DNA of 10,508 nt from contig JADHUQ010000073.1 of assembly GCA_016784425.1 (NCBI GenBank), positions 1 to 10,508 of the forward strand, in the 5' to 3' direction. The position numbers and the translations under genes are program-made. This stretch comes from Candidatus Delongbacteria bacterium. GTDB taxonomy: Bacteria > CAIWAD01 > BS150m-G50. The notes beneath the pieces were generated by a model. It was not told the origin of the DNA, did not search any database, and saw only the letters and a list, made by a program, of their open reading frames with translations. Numbering within the stretch: the first letter of the stretch is position 1; each line of letters starts with the position of its first letter. Positions 1 to 6,931 of this stretch are shown here, piece by piece.

Positions 1-35
1 CCCCGAGTTCCGGGATAAGAACTGTAAGGTCACGG
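1..35. repeat. 35-bp exact direct repeat of the 3' end of the MBL-fold gene (outer copy)
   Basis: Bases 1-35 are identical to bases 138-172, which lie inside the last codons of the beta-CASP gene (about residues 441-451 of the longest frame). Identity stops at base 36 (c against t at 173). The left limit is unknown because the window starts here. Read on the minus strand, the outer copy is not part of an open frame: the matching frame meets a TGA about 20 bases upstream. It is therefore a non-coding fragment, not a second gene. It could be a small duplication, the edge of a larger one outside the window, or an assembly artefact. Confidence 0.85.
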
Positions 36-89
36 CTTTCCCACCCCCTTCAGCTTACAACTGAGAGTAATCATAAAAGGGCCGTGACC
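28..89. repeat. 9-bp perfect inverted repeat (28-36 / 81-89)
   Basis: GGTCACGGC at 28-36 is the exact reverse complement of GCCGTGACC at 81-89, with 44 bases between the arms. The left arm spans the right edge of the 35-bp duplicated segment. Its first 8 bases occur again at 165-172 in the second copy. The right arm shares bases 86-89 with the shorter hairpin at 86-109, so the two structures would exclude each other. Function is unknown. It may be a by-product of the rearrangement that created the duplication. Confidence 0.55.
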
Positions 90-109
90 GTCAACAGGCT
101 ATGACGGTC
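73..109 (-). terminator. Weak terminator-like hairpin after the MBL-fold gene
   Basis: GACCGTCA (86-93) and TGACGGTC (102-109) form an 8-bp perfect stem with an 8-base loop, starting 12 bases past the minus-strand stop codon. On the minus strand a short run of four T follows at 78-75, but only after a 7-base gap from the stem. This is poor for an intrinsic terminator. It may act as a transcript 3'-end stem-loop. No other gene end lies nearby on either strand. Confidence 0.3.
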
Positions 110-120
110 GTTTGAAAGCA

Positions 121-1491
121 CTACAGTTTGATGATCTCCCCGAGTTCCGGGATAAGAACTGTAAGGTCACGGTACTCCAGTCGCAGGCGGTTGTACATCA
201 CTTCCGCAGCTTCCGGGCTGCGCCCTTTGAACAGGATGACTTTACGGGGACCGATACGGCGCACCATTTCCAACAGATGGCGGGGGGAGGAGTGGGCGGA
301 AAAATGGAATGTTTCCAGTCGGCAGTTACGGGTATAAGTGCCGTTCTCAAGCTGGATTGGATCACCGACCGCTGAGAGCTGGAGATCATGGGCGGGACAG
401 TTTTCCCCGGTATGACCGACAAAAAAAACAGCGTCGATGGTATGGGGTAGCAGTTCAGCAGCCAGATGCAGGGAGCTGCTGCCAGACCACATTAATGCAG
501 CCGGTAGCAGATAGATGGCCGGTTCATCAGCTATCCCACCTGACTCCTGATTGTAGATGTCGACCACAGCATCGGTAAATCGGAAGCCGTTTTGAAACAG
601 CAGAAATCGGTCATGGATGATAGAGAATTCCTGAATGGAGTTGCTGACATAGATTGGCACCGCCGGGATATTGCCCCCCCGCTTGAGATGATACAGTATG
701 TAGAGCAGCTCCTGGGCTCTCCCCAGTGATCCGGTAGGCAGGAGTACCCTGCCACCGAGTCGCAGTACTTCAACCAGTGCCGTTGCCAGACGATTTATCT
801 CATCACGCCGTGATACATCCTTTTCTTCCGCAGTTCCGGCGTTGCTGCATTCCATCAGCACGATCTCCGCTTCGGTGGGAAAACGGGAACCACGCATTAC
901 CCCCATTTCACGCAACTGGTTATCACCAGTGTAAAAAAAGGAAGTGTCACTGGATTTCAGCAACAGTCCGGCAGAACCGAGCAGGTGACCGGCGTCAAAC
1001 AACTCTGCGGTCAGAAAACTATCGTTGTTGCGGTTGTGCCACTCGACCGGTTGGTTGAGCTGCTGTACCACTATACGAGAGTAGAGCGGTTCCACCGCCA
1101 GGTCGTCATAGAGAGCTGGGGTGGGTGAGATGCCGGTATTGTATTGCTCCTCCATCAGCGATGCGGTTCTTTCCATCATGCGGGGGAGCAGAGCTGCTGA
1201 AGCGGAGGTCATGTGTATGGCAGCCTGCCAGAACAGTTGTGCTGCCAGCGGCAGAGATCCGGCATGATCCGAGTGCACATGACTGATGAAGATATGATCC
1301 AGGGGCCAGTTGTAGAGATGGTCAAAAGCCGGTAGACTGGCGTCACCCCAGCTTTCCGGCGCCAGACCCGCATCCAGCAGCACACCGACATCATCCAGGT
1401 TCAGGTAGAAAGAGTTAGCTGCAGAAGAAGTTGTATCACAAAGTGGTATCAGGAACATAACCGGTCCATGTGCTCTGTTTATTAGAGCCAA
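121..1491 (-). CDS. MBL-fold metallohydrolase with beta-CASP domain (probable RNA-processing nuclease family)
   Basis: The longest frame gives 456 residues, a usual length for bacterial beta-CASP proteins. The metal site is intact: HVHSDH at 71-76, H169 in DAGHLLGSAG, and D190 in FYTGD. Beta-CASP features follow: acidic motif A E214 (LMECSNAG), the GRAQELL helix at 257-263, and motif B H400 in FSAH. Motif C normally has His (or Val) before Gly; here the aligned position is K422 (LFKG). Known family members are endo/exoribonucleases or RNA 3'-end processing factors, but the substrate cannot be read here. The listed start is TTG at 1491 without a ribosome site; ATG at 1458 (445 residues) is more plausible, because a candidate -10 box overlaps the TTG. 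Its last codons are duplicated at 1-35. It stands alone on this strand, divergent from the amidohydrolase. Confidence 0.88.
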   Translation of the reverse strand: MALINRAHGPVMFLIPLCDTTSSAANSFYLNLDDVGVLLDAGLAPESWGDASLPAFDHLYNWPLDHIFISHVHSDHAGSLPLAAQLFWQAAIHMTSASAALLPRMMERTASLMEEQYNTGISPTPALYDDLAVEPLYSRIVVQQLNQPVEWHNRNNDSFLTAELFDAGHLLGSAGLLLKSSDTSFFYTGDNQLREMGVMRGSRFPTEAEIVLMECSNAGTAEEKDVSRRDEINRLATALVEVLRLGGRVLLPTGSLGRAQELLYILYHLKRGGNIPAVPIYVSNSIQEFSIIHDRFLLFQNGFRFTDAVVDIYNQESGGIADEPAIYLLPAALMWSGSSSLHLAAELLPHTIDAVFFVGHTGENCPAHDLQLSAVGDPIQLENGTYTRNCRLETFHFSAHSSPRHLLEMVRRIGPRKVILFKGRSPEAAEVMYNRLRLEYRDLTVLIPELGEIIKL

Positions 1492-1518
1492 TATAGGTCG
1501 AGTCCGGTTGTCCTGAAA
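1490..1518 (-). promoter_or_regulatory. Candidate sigma70-type promoter for the MBL-fold gene
   Basis: On the minus strand TATATT (bases 1495-1490) matches five of six bases of the -10 consensus. At 17 bases upstream is TTTCAG (1518-1513), which is a poor -35. Transcription would begin near 1483, which would leave ATG at 1458 rather than TTG at 1491 as the translation start. By-eye match only. Confidence 0.22.
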
Positions 1519-1571
1519 GCCAAATGTATCACCAATATTGCCTGAGAGTCTGGAAACAGATCAGTGGTTTC

Positions 1572-1580
1572 TGTTATCAT
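1572..1580 (+). promoter_or_regulatory. Candidate extended -10 promoter for the amidohydrolase-acyltransferase-glycosyltransferase genes
   Basis: TGTTATCAT contains an extended -10 (TGn followed by TATCAT, five of six to consensus). Only a weak -35 (CTGGAA, 1550-1555) lies upstream, at 19 bases, which is tolerable for an extended -10 site. The predicted transcript would start near 1587 and give a leader of about 50 bases to ATG 1635/1638. It would exclude the upstream in-frame ATG at 1524. Confidence 0.32.
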
Positions 1581-1634
1581 TGTTTGGCGAAGGTCTCTAT
1601 CTTGCATGCTAGAACCTGGCAAAACAGTGGAGAG

Positions 1635-3185
1635 ATGATGTTGTTGCAGCGGTTGGAAATGTACGATCCTCTGACAGGGACCACTACCCGGGGAGACCTG
1701 GAACTGGAGGCGGGACAGATTATCAGGCAGGGCCAGCATCTTTCAACCGGGAAAAATATCGACGATCGTTTTGCCGGGAAATTCCTGCTTCCCGCCTTCT
1801 TTGACGCTCACACCCATTTCCGGTTGGGGGGGGAGATGCTGGAACAGCTGGACTGTTCAGATATTAATAGTGCTGAGGAACTGCTGCAGGAGTTGGACAG
1901 GCGGTGTGAACTGATGACCGCCGGGAGTTGGATCGAAGGCTTCGGTCTGGATCTGGCCCGGATCAATCCTGATCTGTCGGTGGTAAACAAAGTCACAGCT
2001 TCCCACTATCTTTTCATACAGACCCACGATCTGCATAGTGCCCTGGTTAACCAACCCGCTCTGGAGAAGGGCTGTATCACTGCCGCCACACCGGATCCTC
2101 CAGATGGTCGCGCCACTCGGGATGAGCAGGGGAATCCAACCGGTATCATTTCTGAGAGTCTCGTCTGGCTGTTGCGTCAACAGGTCCCATCCCCTGGTTC
2201 CGCAGAGGGCTACCGCGCGATCGCACGCGCTACCGCACTGGCACATTCACTGGGCATCACCGCTGTCAGTGAAAACGCCACCCTGGAGGATGCACAGTTA
2301 TACCGGGAGCTGGATGAGCTCGGGGAGCTGCAGCTGCAACTGGACATCTGGTACCGTGGTGGCAATTTTGATAGAACAGTATTGACCTATCCCCGGATGC
2401 AGAGCGCCAACATTAATGCTCATGCCGTCAAGTGCTTCGTCGATGGTGCCTTCGGCTCCCGTTCTGCTGCCATGTATGAACCTTACCTTAACAGTGTTGA
2501 CAGCGGCGTATTGATGGCAGGTGAAGAACAGATCAGGGAATTTGTCCAGGAAGCGGTGGCCACCGGTTGGCAGGTTGTGATGCACGCTATTGGTGACAGG
2601 GCGGTTCATATTGCGCTCGAAGCTCTGTCTGCTGCGATCAAACTGCACGGACAGGGAGCTGGTCGTCACCGCCTGGAGCATCTGCAGGTTGTTCTCCCGA
2701 ATGATTATGACTATATGCGAAAACTGGAGATTGTTCCCTCACTGCAACCGGTGCATCTGCGACATGACCAGCAGACTTTTCACTCCTACCTGAACTCAAA
2801 CCAGCTGGCAAACTGTTATCGCTGGCAACCACTCATAGAGCGGGAGCTGATCACCCCCTTTGGTACCGACTGGCCGGTGGAGAAACTGGATCCGTTGCAG
2901 AATCTGAGAACTGCTGTAACCCGGTGTAACCCGGCTGGAGACGGGGCGTTTATACCGGAGGAGGCTTTCACTCTGGCCAGAGCTCTGCGCGGACTGACCT
3001 GGGATCCGGCTTATGCTGCCGGGCTCGAACGTCAACGGGGTAGTCTCAAATCCGGAATGACAGCCGATCTGGTGGTGCTCAATGCAAATCCTTTCCAACT
3101 GCCCCTGGCTGAGCTTGACAGCCTGGAGGTTATCGCCACCTTCCGCCGGGGCGAGCAGGTGTACGAAAAATCTGACTGGAGCTGA
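1635..3185 (+). CDS. Amidohydrolase family protein, YtcJ-like metal-dependent hydrolase
   Basis: The product (516 residues from 1635) has the layout of YtcJ-type amidohydrolases. These are usually 500-550 residues with a TIM-barrel metal site and a beta-sandwich formed by both ends. Visible motifs are DAHTHF with metal ligands H59 and H61, VKCFVDGAFGSRSAAM in the barrel, H317 in MHAIGDRA, H349 in RLEHLQ, and D412 in FGTDWPV. The C-terminal segment GSLKSGMTADLVVLNANP is the classic sandwich return of imidase/amidase-like enzymes. The substrate is unknown; the family hydrolyses amide or related bonds. The frame is open from ATG 1524, but those 37 extra residues look unrelated and lack a ribosome site. 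GTGGAGAG at 1627-1634 precedes ATG 1635 and ATG 1638, either of which could be used. It is followed after five bases by the acyltransferase. No signal peptide is apparent, so it is probably cytoplasmic. Confidence 0.88.
   Translation: MMLLQRLEMYDPLTGTTTRGDLELEAGQIIRQGQHLSTGKNIDDRFAGKFLLPAFFDAHTHFRLGGEMLEQLDCSDINSAEELLQELDRRCELMTAGSWIEGFGLDLARINPDLSVVNKVTASHYLFIQTHDLHSALVNQPALEKGCITAATPDPPDGRATRDEQGNPTGIISESLVWLLRQQVPSPGSAEGYRAIARATALAHSLGITAVSENATLEDAQLYRELDELGELQLQLDIWYRGGNFDRTVLTYPRMQSANINAHAVKCFVDGAFGSRSAAMYEPYLNSVDSGVLMAGEEQIREFVQEAVATGWQVVMHAIGDRAVHIALEALSAAIKLHGQGAGRHRLEHLQVVLPNDYDYMRKLEIVPSLQPVHLRHDQQTFHSYLNSNQLANCYRWQPLIERELITPFGTDWPVEKLDPLQNLRTAVTRCNPAGDGAFIPEEAFTLARALRGLTWDPAYAAGLERQRGSLKSGMTADLVVLNANPFQLPLAELDSLEVIATFRRGEQVYEKSDWS
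2915..2934 (+). repeat. 10-bp perfect tandem duplication inside the amidohydrolase gene
   Basis: TGTAACCCGG occurs twice head to tail at 2915-2924 and 2925-2934. The unit is not a multiple of three, yet the reading frame stays open across it and encodes AVTRCNPAG in a region between the FGTDWPV motif and the C-terminal sandwich. It is probably chance or an old slippage event, because the surrounding protein looks intact. Confidence 0.6.
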
Positions 3186-3190
3186 TCACG

Positions 3191-4069
3191 ATGGGAAGAC
3201 TCTTTAAAGCACTGGCCTGGCTCCTCCAACAGCTGCCGGAAGCGATCGCCCTTGGCTTTGCCCGCCTGCTGGGTAACATCTGGTATTATCTTATCCCGAT
3301 TAGACGCGGTGTCGTCATGTTGAACCTGCGTATCGCGTTTCCGGAGCGCAGTTACCGGGAACTGCAACGTCTCTGTCGATTGACGCTTATCTCCTTCATG
3401 TATAATTTTGTAGAATTCACCCGCATTATCCGGATAGACAGGAACTGGATTGACGAGCGGATTACTGTTGACGGTATCGAGATCCTCGAGGAGGTGCAAG
3501 CCCGTGGACAGGGAGGGGTGGTTGTCTCCGGCCACCTTGGCAACTGGGAAATTATGGGAGCGGCGGCATCCCAACTGGGTTATCCCGTGACCTATATTGT
3601 AAAGCGGGTTAAGGACCAGCTACTGGACGATCTGATCAACGGCTGGCGCAGCCAGGTTGGTGTGGATATCATCTATGCCCGTGAAGCCAAACAGGCTGTG
3701 ACACCTCACTTGCGGGCGGGTCGCTTCGTGGCGTTCATGGTTGATCAGGATGCCGGCAGCCGCGGTGTCTGGATTGACTTTTTTAATCAGCCTGCATCAA
3801 CTGCCCGGGGTGCTGCAGTCTATGCGCTGCGAACCGGAACACCTGTACTGTTTATGTACGATATCCGCCGCCCCCACGGGCGCCACCATGTCGTGATAAG
3901 GGAGCTGCAGCTGGACCGCAGCGGTGAGATCGACGAGGAGAAAATCACCGCCGCCCTTACCCTGATGACCCGCGCCCTGGAGGAGGCGATCCGGGAACAT
4001 CCCACCCAGTACATGTGGATGCACCATCGCTGGCGCAGCTGGTTTCGTCAGCAGGAACGGCTGACGTGA
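3191..4069 (+). CDS. Lysophospholipid/lipid A acyltransferase, LpxL/HtrB family
   Basis: At 292 residues this fits the bacterial lipid A biosynthesis acyltransferase family (usually 290-310). The catalytic HX4E pair is H115 and E120 in SGHLGNWE. Further family features are a hydrophobic, probably membrane-associated N-terminus (about residues 5-36), the MVDQDAGSRGVW segment after residue 190, and the terminal YMWMHHRWRS motif. Family members transfer a secondary acyl chain to lipid A precursors at the inner face of the cytoplasmic membrane. The acyl chain length and position cannot be inferred. ATG 3191 is preceded by GGAG at 3178-3181, inside the end of the amidohydrolase gene, which suggests translational coupling. 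The next gene's start codon overlaps its stop. The adjacent glycosyltransferase supports a role in lipopolysaccharide assembly. Confidence 0.9.
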   Translation: MGRLFKALAWLLQQLPEAIALGFARLLGNIWYYLIPIRRGVVMLNLRIAFPERSYRELQRLCRLTLISFMYNFVEFTRIIRIDRNWIDERITVDGIEILEEVQARGQGGVVVSGHLGNWEIMGAAASQLGYPVTYIVKRVKDQLLDDLINGWRSQVGVDIIYAREAKQAVTPHLRAGRFVAFMVDQDAGSRGVWIDFFNQPASTARGAAVYALRTGTPVLFMYDIRRPHGRHHVVIRELQLDRSGEIDEEKITAALTLMTRALEEAIREHPTQYMWMHHRWRSWFRQQERLT

Positions 4070-5055
4070 AATCCGGGACGGTCGTTATCCATACAGCGTT
4101 TATTGGCGATCTGGTGTTGCTGACACCGCTGCTCGCGCGGCTGCGGGAGCGGTTTCCCGACGAACCGTTACACCTGGTTACCACCCCGGTAAGTGCAGTT
4201 CTCTTCGAAAAGGACCAGCGTCTTGACAGTGTGCTACTTTACGACAAACGGGGTCGTGATCGCGGGTTAGGCGGTTTCTTCCGTTTGCTGGGTCAATTAC
4301 GCAAGTTGTGTCCTCAACGGGTACTGCTACCGCATCGTTATCTGCGTACATCAATTCTGGGCCTGTTGGCCGGTGCCCGCGAAGTCAGCGGTTTCACCGA
4401 AGCCCCATTGAGTAGATTTTTTTACCGTCGTATCAGCTATCCACCCACCCTCCACGAAACACGCCGCATGTGGAGCCTGCTGGAGCAGCCACCGGACACC
4501 GCCTGTCTGCCCCTCCTTGAGCTGGGCGAGCCGGATATTACCCGTTTCAAGTTACCCCGGCGTTACCTGGTGCTGGCACCAGGCTCCGTCTGGCGTAGCA
4601 AGCGTTGGCCCGGTTTTGGGATACTGGCCGGGAGGATCAGAGAGCGCTATCAGGAGTTGGTTGTGGTGCTGATCGGGGCCAGCGGCGACAGCGAGTTGTT
4701 AGGGGAGTTAACGGCAGAGCAGGGGATTGTTGATCTCACCGGCGCCACCAACCTGCGGGAGTCTGCCGCCATACTGGCCGGTGCCGCTGTGTTGATCTGC
4801 CATGATTCCGCGGCACTGCATCTGGGACAGGCCGTCGCTACCCCGACCCTCGCAATATTCGGGTCGACCGTGGTCGAGTTCGGCTTTGGACCACAGGGGA
4901 AAAAGGACCGGGTCATCAGCCGGGAGCTGCCCTGCCGCCCCTGTGCAAGGCATGGTGTCAACGAATGCCTCAGGAAAGACTTTGCCTGTCTCAACGAAAT
5001 CACCCCCGGCGAAGTAATGCATGAACTGAAGCGCTACCTGCCGTCGTCTGCTTGA
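4066..5055 (+). CDS. Glycosyltransferase family 9, ADP-heptose:LPS heptosyltransferase-like (WaaF-like)
   Basis: The product (329 residues from GTG 4066) has the two-domain GT-B pattern of family 9. The N-terminal strand and acceptor loop HTAFIGDLVLLTPLL is at residues 9-23. The inter-domain APGSVWRSKRWP begins at A171, and the C-terminal nucleotide-sugar segment has DSAALHLGQAVATPTLAIFGST. A cysteine-rich stretch near the end (CRPCARHGVNEC and a later Cys) resembles the CxxC region of heptosyltransferase II proteins. This implies transfer of heptose to the lipopolysaccharide inner core on the cytoplasmic side; the exact sugar and acceptor are inferred. The frame is open from ATG 4015, but GTG 4066 overlaps the acyltransferase stop as GTGA, has GGAACGG upstream (4054-4060) and begins right at the conserved strand, so it is preferred. 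Confidence 0.85.
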   Translation: MKSGTVVIHTAFIGDLVLLTPLLARLRERFPDEPLHLVTTPVSAVLFEKDQRLDSVLLYDKRGRDRGLGGFFRLLGQLRKLCPQRVLLPHRYLRTSILGLLAGAREVSGFTEAPLSRFFYRRISYPPTLHETRRMWSLLEQPPDTACLPLLELGEPDITRFKLPRRYLVLAPGSVWRSKRWPGFGILAGRIRERYQELVVVLIGASGDSELLGELTAEQGIVDLTGATNLRESAAILAGAAVLICHDSAALHLGQAVATPTLAIFGSTVVEFGFGPQGKKDRVISRELPCRPCARHGVNECLRKDFACLNEITPGEVMHELKRYLPSSA

Positions 5056-5080
5056 CTTCCCCCCGCTCACAGACTAACTT
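5052..5080 (+). promoter_or_regulatory. Candidate sigma70-type promoter ahead of trpS
   Basis: TTGACT (5052-5057, five of six to the -35 consensus) overlaps the stop codon of the glycosyltransferase gene. Seventeen bases later TAACTT (5075-5080) is a weak -10, with three of six matches. Transcription would start about 90 bases ahead of trpS. The rest of the 123-bp gap shows no clear terminator hairpin. By-eye assignment only. Confidence 0.28.
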
Positions 5081-5178
5081 ATTGTGAACAAACAAAACCA
5101 GCAGCTCTCCAGCCGCGCGTATCACATACCTGGCGCCGCTGAGCGTGATGATGAAGCAGAATCTGAACCGGAGCGAAC

Positions 5179-6156
5179 ATGTCCAGACGTATTCTGAGCG
5201 GCTTACAGCCAACCGGTGATATCCACATCGGCAATTACCTGGGGGCAATCCAGCAATGGGTTGAGCTCTCACGGCAGTATGATGGTTTCTATTGCGTAGT
5301 TGACTATCACGCCATTACCGCTCAGCATGAGGTGGAGTTACTGCAGCAACGCAGTTTCGATGCCGCCCTCCAGTTTATCGCTGCCGGGGTGGACCTTGAA
5401 CGCTCGGAGATTTTTATTCAGTCCACCGTACCGGAACATACTGAGCTTGCCTGGGTTTTCAGTACGATTACACCGATGGGACTCCTGGAACGGATGACAC
5501 AGTTCAAGGACAAATCCCGCAAAAACAACAAGAACATAAATGCCGGCCTCTTCACCTATCCGGTGCTGCAGACTGCCGACATCCTGCTTTACAAGGCTAC
5601 CGACGTTCCGGTTGGTGAAGACCAGGCACAACATATCGAACTGGCCCGCGAGATAACCCAGAAATTCAACAATCGCTACGGTGAACTCTTCCCGGAACCG
5701 CGTACACTGATCACCCAGGCGCGTCGCATCATCGGCCTGGATGGCAAGAACAAGATGTCCAAGTCGCTCAATAACCATATTGCCATTATGGACACCGATG
5801 AAGAGATCGCGGCGAAACTGCGCTCTGCTGTCACCGACACCCGCCGGGTACGACTCACCGATCCAGGGGAGCCGACCGATTGCAACATCTTTGCTCTGCA
5901 CGACTTTTTCACTTCGCCGGAGCAAAGGGAGGAGATTGCCACCGGCTGCCGTAACGCCACCATAGGTTGTGGCGAGTGTAAAAAGATACTCGCTGACAAT
6001 ATCAGCAGTTTTCTGACCCCGCTCCGGGATAGTATCAGCGACCTGCAACAGCATCCGGATACTGTCCGGGATGTTCTGCAACGGGGTACTGCCAGGGCAG
6101 GTGAACTGGCACGTGAGACAATGGCGGAAGTCCGTTCTAGAATCGGGATACGCTGA
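5179..6156 (+). CDS. trpS: Tryptophan-tRNA ligase
   Basis: This is a class I aminoacyl-tRNA synthetase that charges tRNA-Trp in the cytoplasm. Its 325 residues match compact bacterial TrpS (about 325-340). It opens with SGLQPTGDIHIGNYLGAI, where HIGN (16-19) is the HIGH-type ATP motif. KMSKS at 192-196 is the second ATP signature. Between them lie the tryptophan-pocket regions, including YPVLQTADILLY and PVGEDQAQHIELAR. The C-terminal CGECKKILADNI segment is typical of the anticodon-binding helical part. ATG 5179 has GGAG at 5170-5173, five bases away. It leads a tight cluster: the next gene begins one base after its stop. Nothing in the leader looks like a leader peptide with tandem Trp codons. 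Confidence 0.97.
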   Translation: MSRRILSGLQPTGDIHIGNYLGAIQQWVELSRQYDGFYCVVDYHAITAQHEVELLQQRSFDAALQFIAAGVDLERSEIFIQSTVPEHTELAWVFSTITPMGLLERMTQFKDKSRKNNKNINAGLFTYPVLQTADILLYKATDVPVGEDQAQHIELAREITQKFNNRYGELFPEPRTLITQARRIIGLDGKNKMSKSLNNHIAIMDTDEEIAAKLRSAVTDTRRVRLTDPGEPTDCNIFALHDFFTSPEQREEIATGCRNATIGCGECKKILADNISSFLTPLRDSISDLQQHPDTVRDVLQRGTARAGELARETMAEVRSRIGIR

Positions 6157-6157
6157 A

Positions 6158-6913
6158 GTGGCGATTCAGATTAAGGTACAGGATTTTGAGGGTCCTCTCG
6201 ATCTGCTGCTCTTTCTGATCAGGCAGAGTGAAGTTGAGATCACCGACATCCCCATCGCCAGTATCACCCGGCAATACCTGGAAGCGCTGGAGGCAATGCA
6301 GCAGCTTGACCTGGAGATCGCCGGTGAATTTATCCTGATGGCTGCGACCCTGATTCAGATCAAAGCCCGCATGCTGCTTCCCCGTGAGAGTTATGATGGT
6401 GAAGAGATTGAGGACCCCCGCAAAGAGCTGGTGGATCGTCTGCTGGAATACCAGCAGTTCAGGGAGATTGCCGATACTTTCAGTCGACTGGAGCAGGAGC
6501 AAAGGCATCATTTTTATCGTCGCCAGGACGATTTTGCCAGTGTTGACCCGGACATTCGGGATCTGACATTGCAGGATGTGAGTCTGATTGATATCGCTCG
6601 TGCTTTTGGTGGCATCATGCGCCGGGACACGGTCCGATCCTGGCATCGACTCGACCCGATCAAAATCACTGTGGAAGAGCAGATGGAGCTGATCAGCGAT
6701 CGTCTGATGCACAATCCGGTGATATCCTGGGACGAATTGCTGGCGGAACAATCACAACGGATTTATCTGGTGATAACATTTCTGGCAATCCTCGAATTGA
6801 TGAAGGCGCAGCGGATCATCGTTCGGCAGGGAGCTGATAGCGGGCGAATCTGGGTGTTCAGACCGGATCATTTTGGAAACTGGATGCAGATGTATTACCA
6901 GCCGGGTGTATGA
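6158..6913 (+). CDS. scpA: Segregation and condensation protein A
   Basis: ScpA is the kleisin subunit of the SMC-ScpAB condensin complex, which organises and helps segregate the chromosome. The 251 residues from GTG 6158 fit the family. The N-terminus carries the hallmark QDFEGPLDLLLFLI (8-21), which in the family forms part of the SMC neck-binding domain. The helical EFILMAATLIQIKARMLLP follows, then a charged linker rich in Glu/Arg. The C-terminal winged helix ends with VITFLAILELMKAQRI. The frame is open back to ATG 6071 inside trpS, but those 29 residues are trpS sequence in another frame. GTG 6158, one base after the trpS stop with GGGA at 6145-6148, gives the natural family start. The partner scpB lies 18 bases downstream. 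No smc gene is in the window. Confidence 0.94.
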   Translation: MAIQIKVQDFEGPLDLLLFLIRQSEVEITDIPIASITRQYLEALEAMQQLDLEIAGEFILMAATLIQIKARMLLPRESYDGEEIEDPRKELVDRLLEYQQFREIADTFSRLEQEQRHHFYRRQDDFASVDPDIRDLTLQDVSLIDIARAFGGIMRRDTVRSWHRLDPIKITVEEQMELISDRLMHNPVISWDELLAEQSQRIYLVITFLAILELMKAQRIIVRQGADSGRIWVFRPDHFGNWMQMYYQPGV

Positions 6914-6931
6914 GCAGCAGTTGAGGAGCTG

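Noticed and set aside
1524..1634. 37-residue N-terminal extension of the amidohydrolase
   Set aside because: It has no ribosome site, its composition is unlike the protein, it lies upstream of the best promoter candidate, and a good ribosome site precedes the internal ATG pair.
3032..3574. 180-codon minus-strand frame across the amidohydrolase-acyltransferase junction
   Set aside because: It lies opposite two strongly supported genes and has no motif or plausible start signal.
5056..5178. T-box or other riboswitch upstream of trpS
   Set aside because: No T-box-like conserved sequence or terminator/antiterminator pair is visible in this 123-bp gap. T-boxes are mainly a Gram-positive device.
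5338..6081. 247-codon open frame on the minus strand opposite trpS
   Set aside because: It lies wholly antisense to an unmistakable trpS, has no recognisable domain and no ribosome site. Long antisense frames are expected opposite coding DNA of this composition.
6137..6751. 204-codon minus-strand frame opposite scpA
   Set aside because: It is antisense to a clear scpA with intact family motifs, and its translation shows no known pattern.
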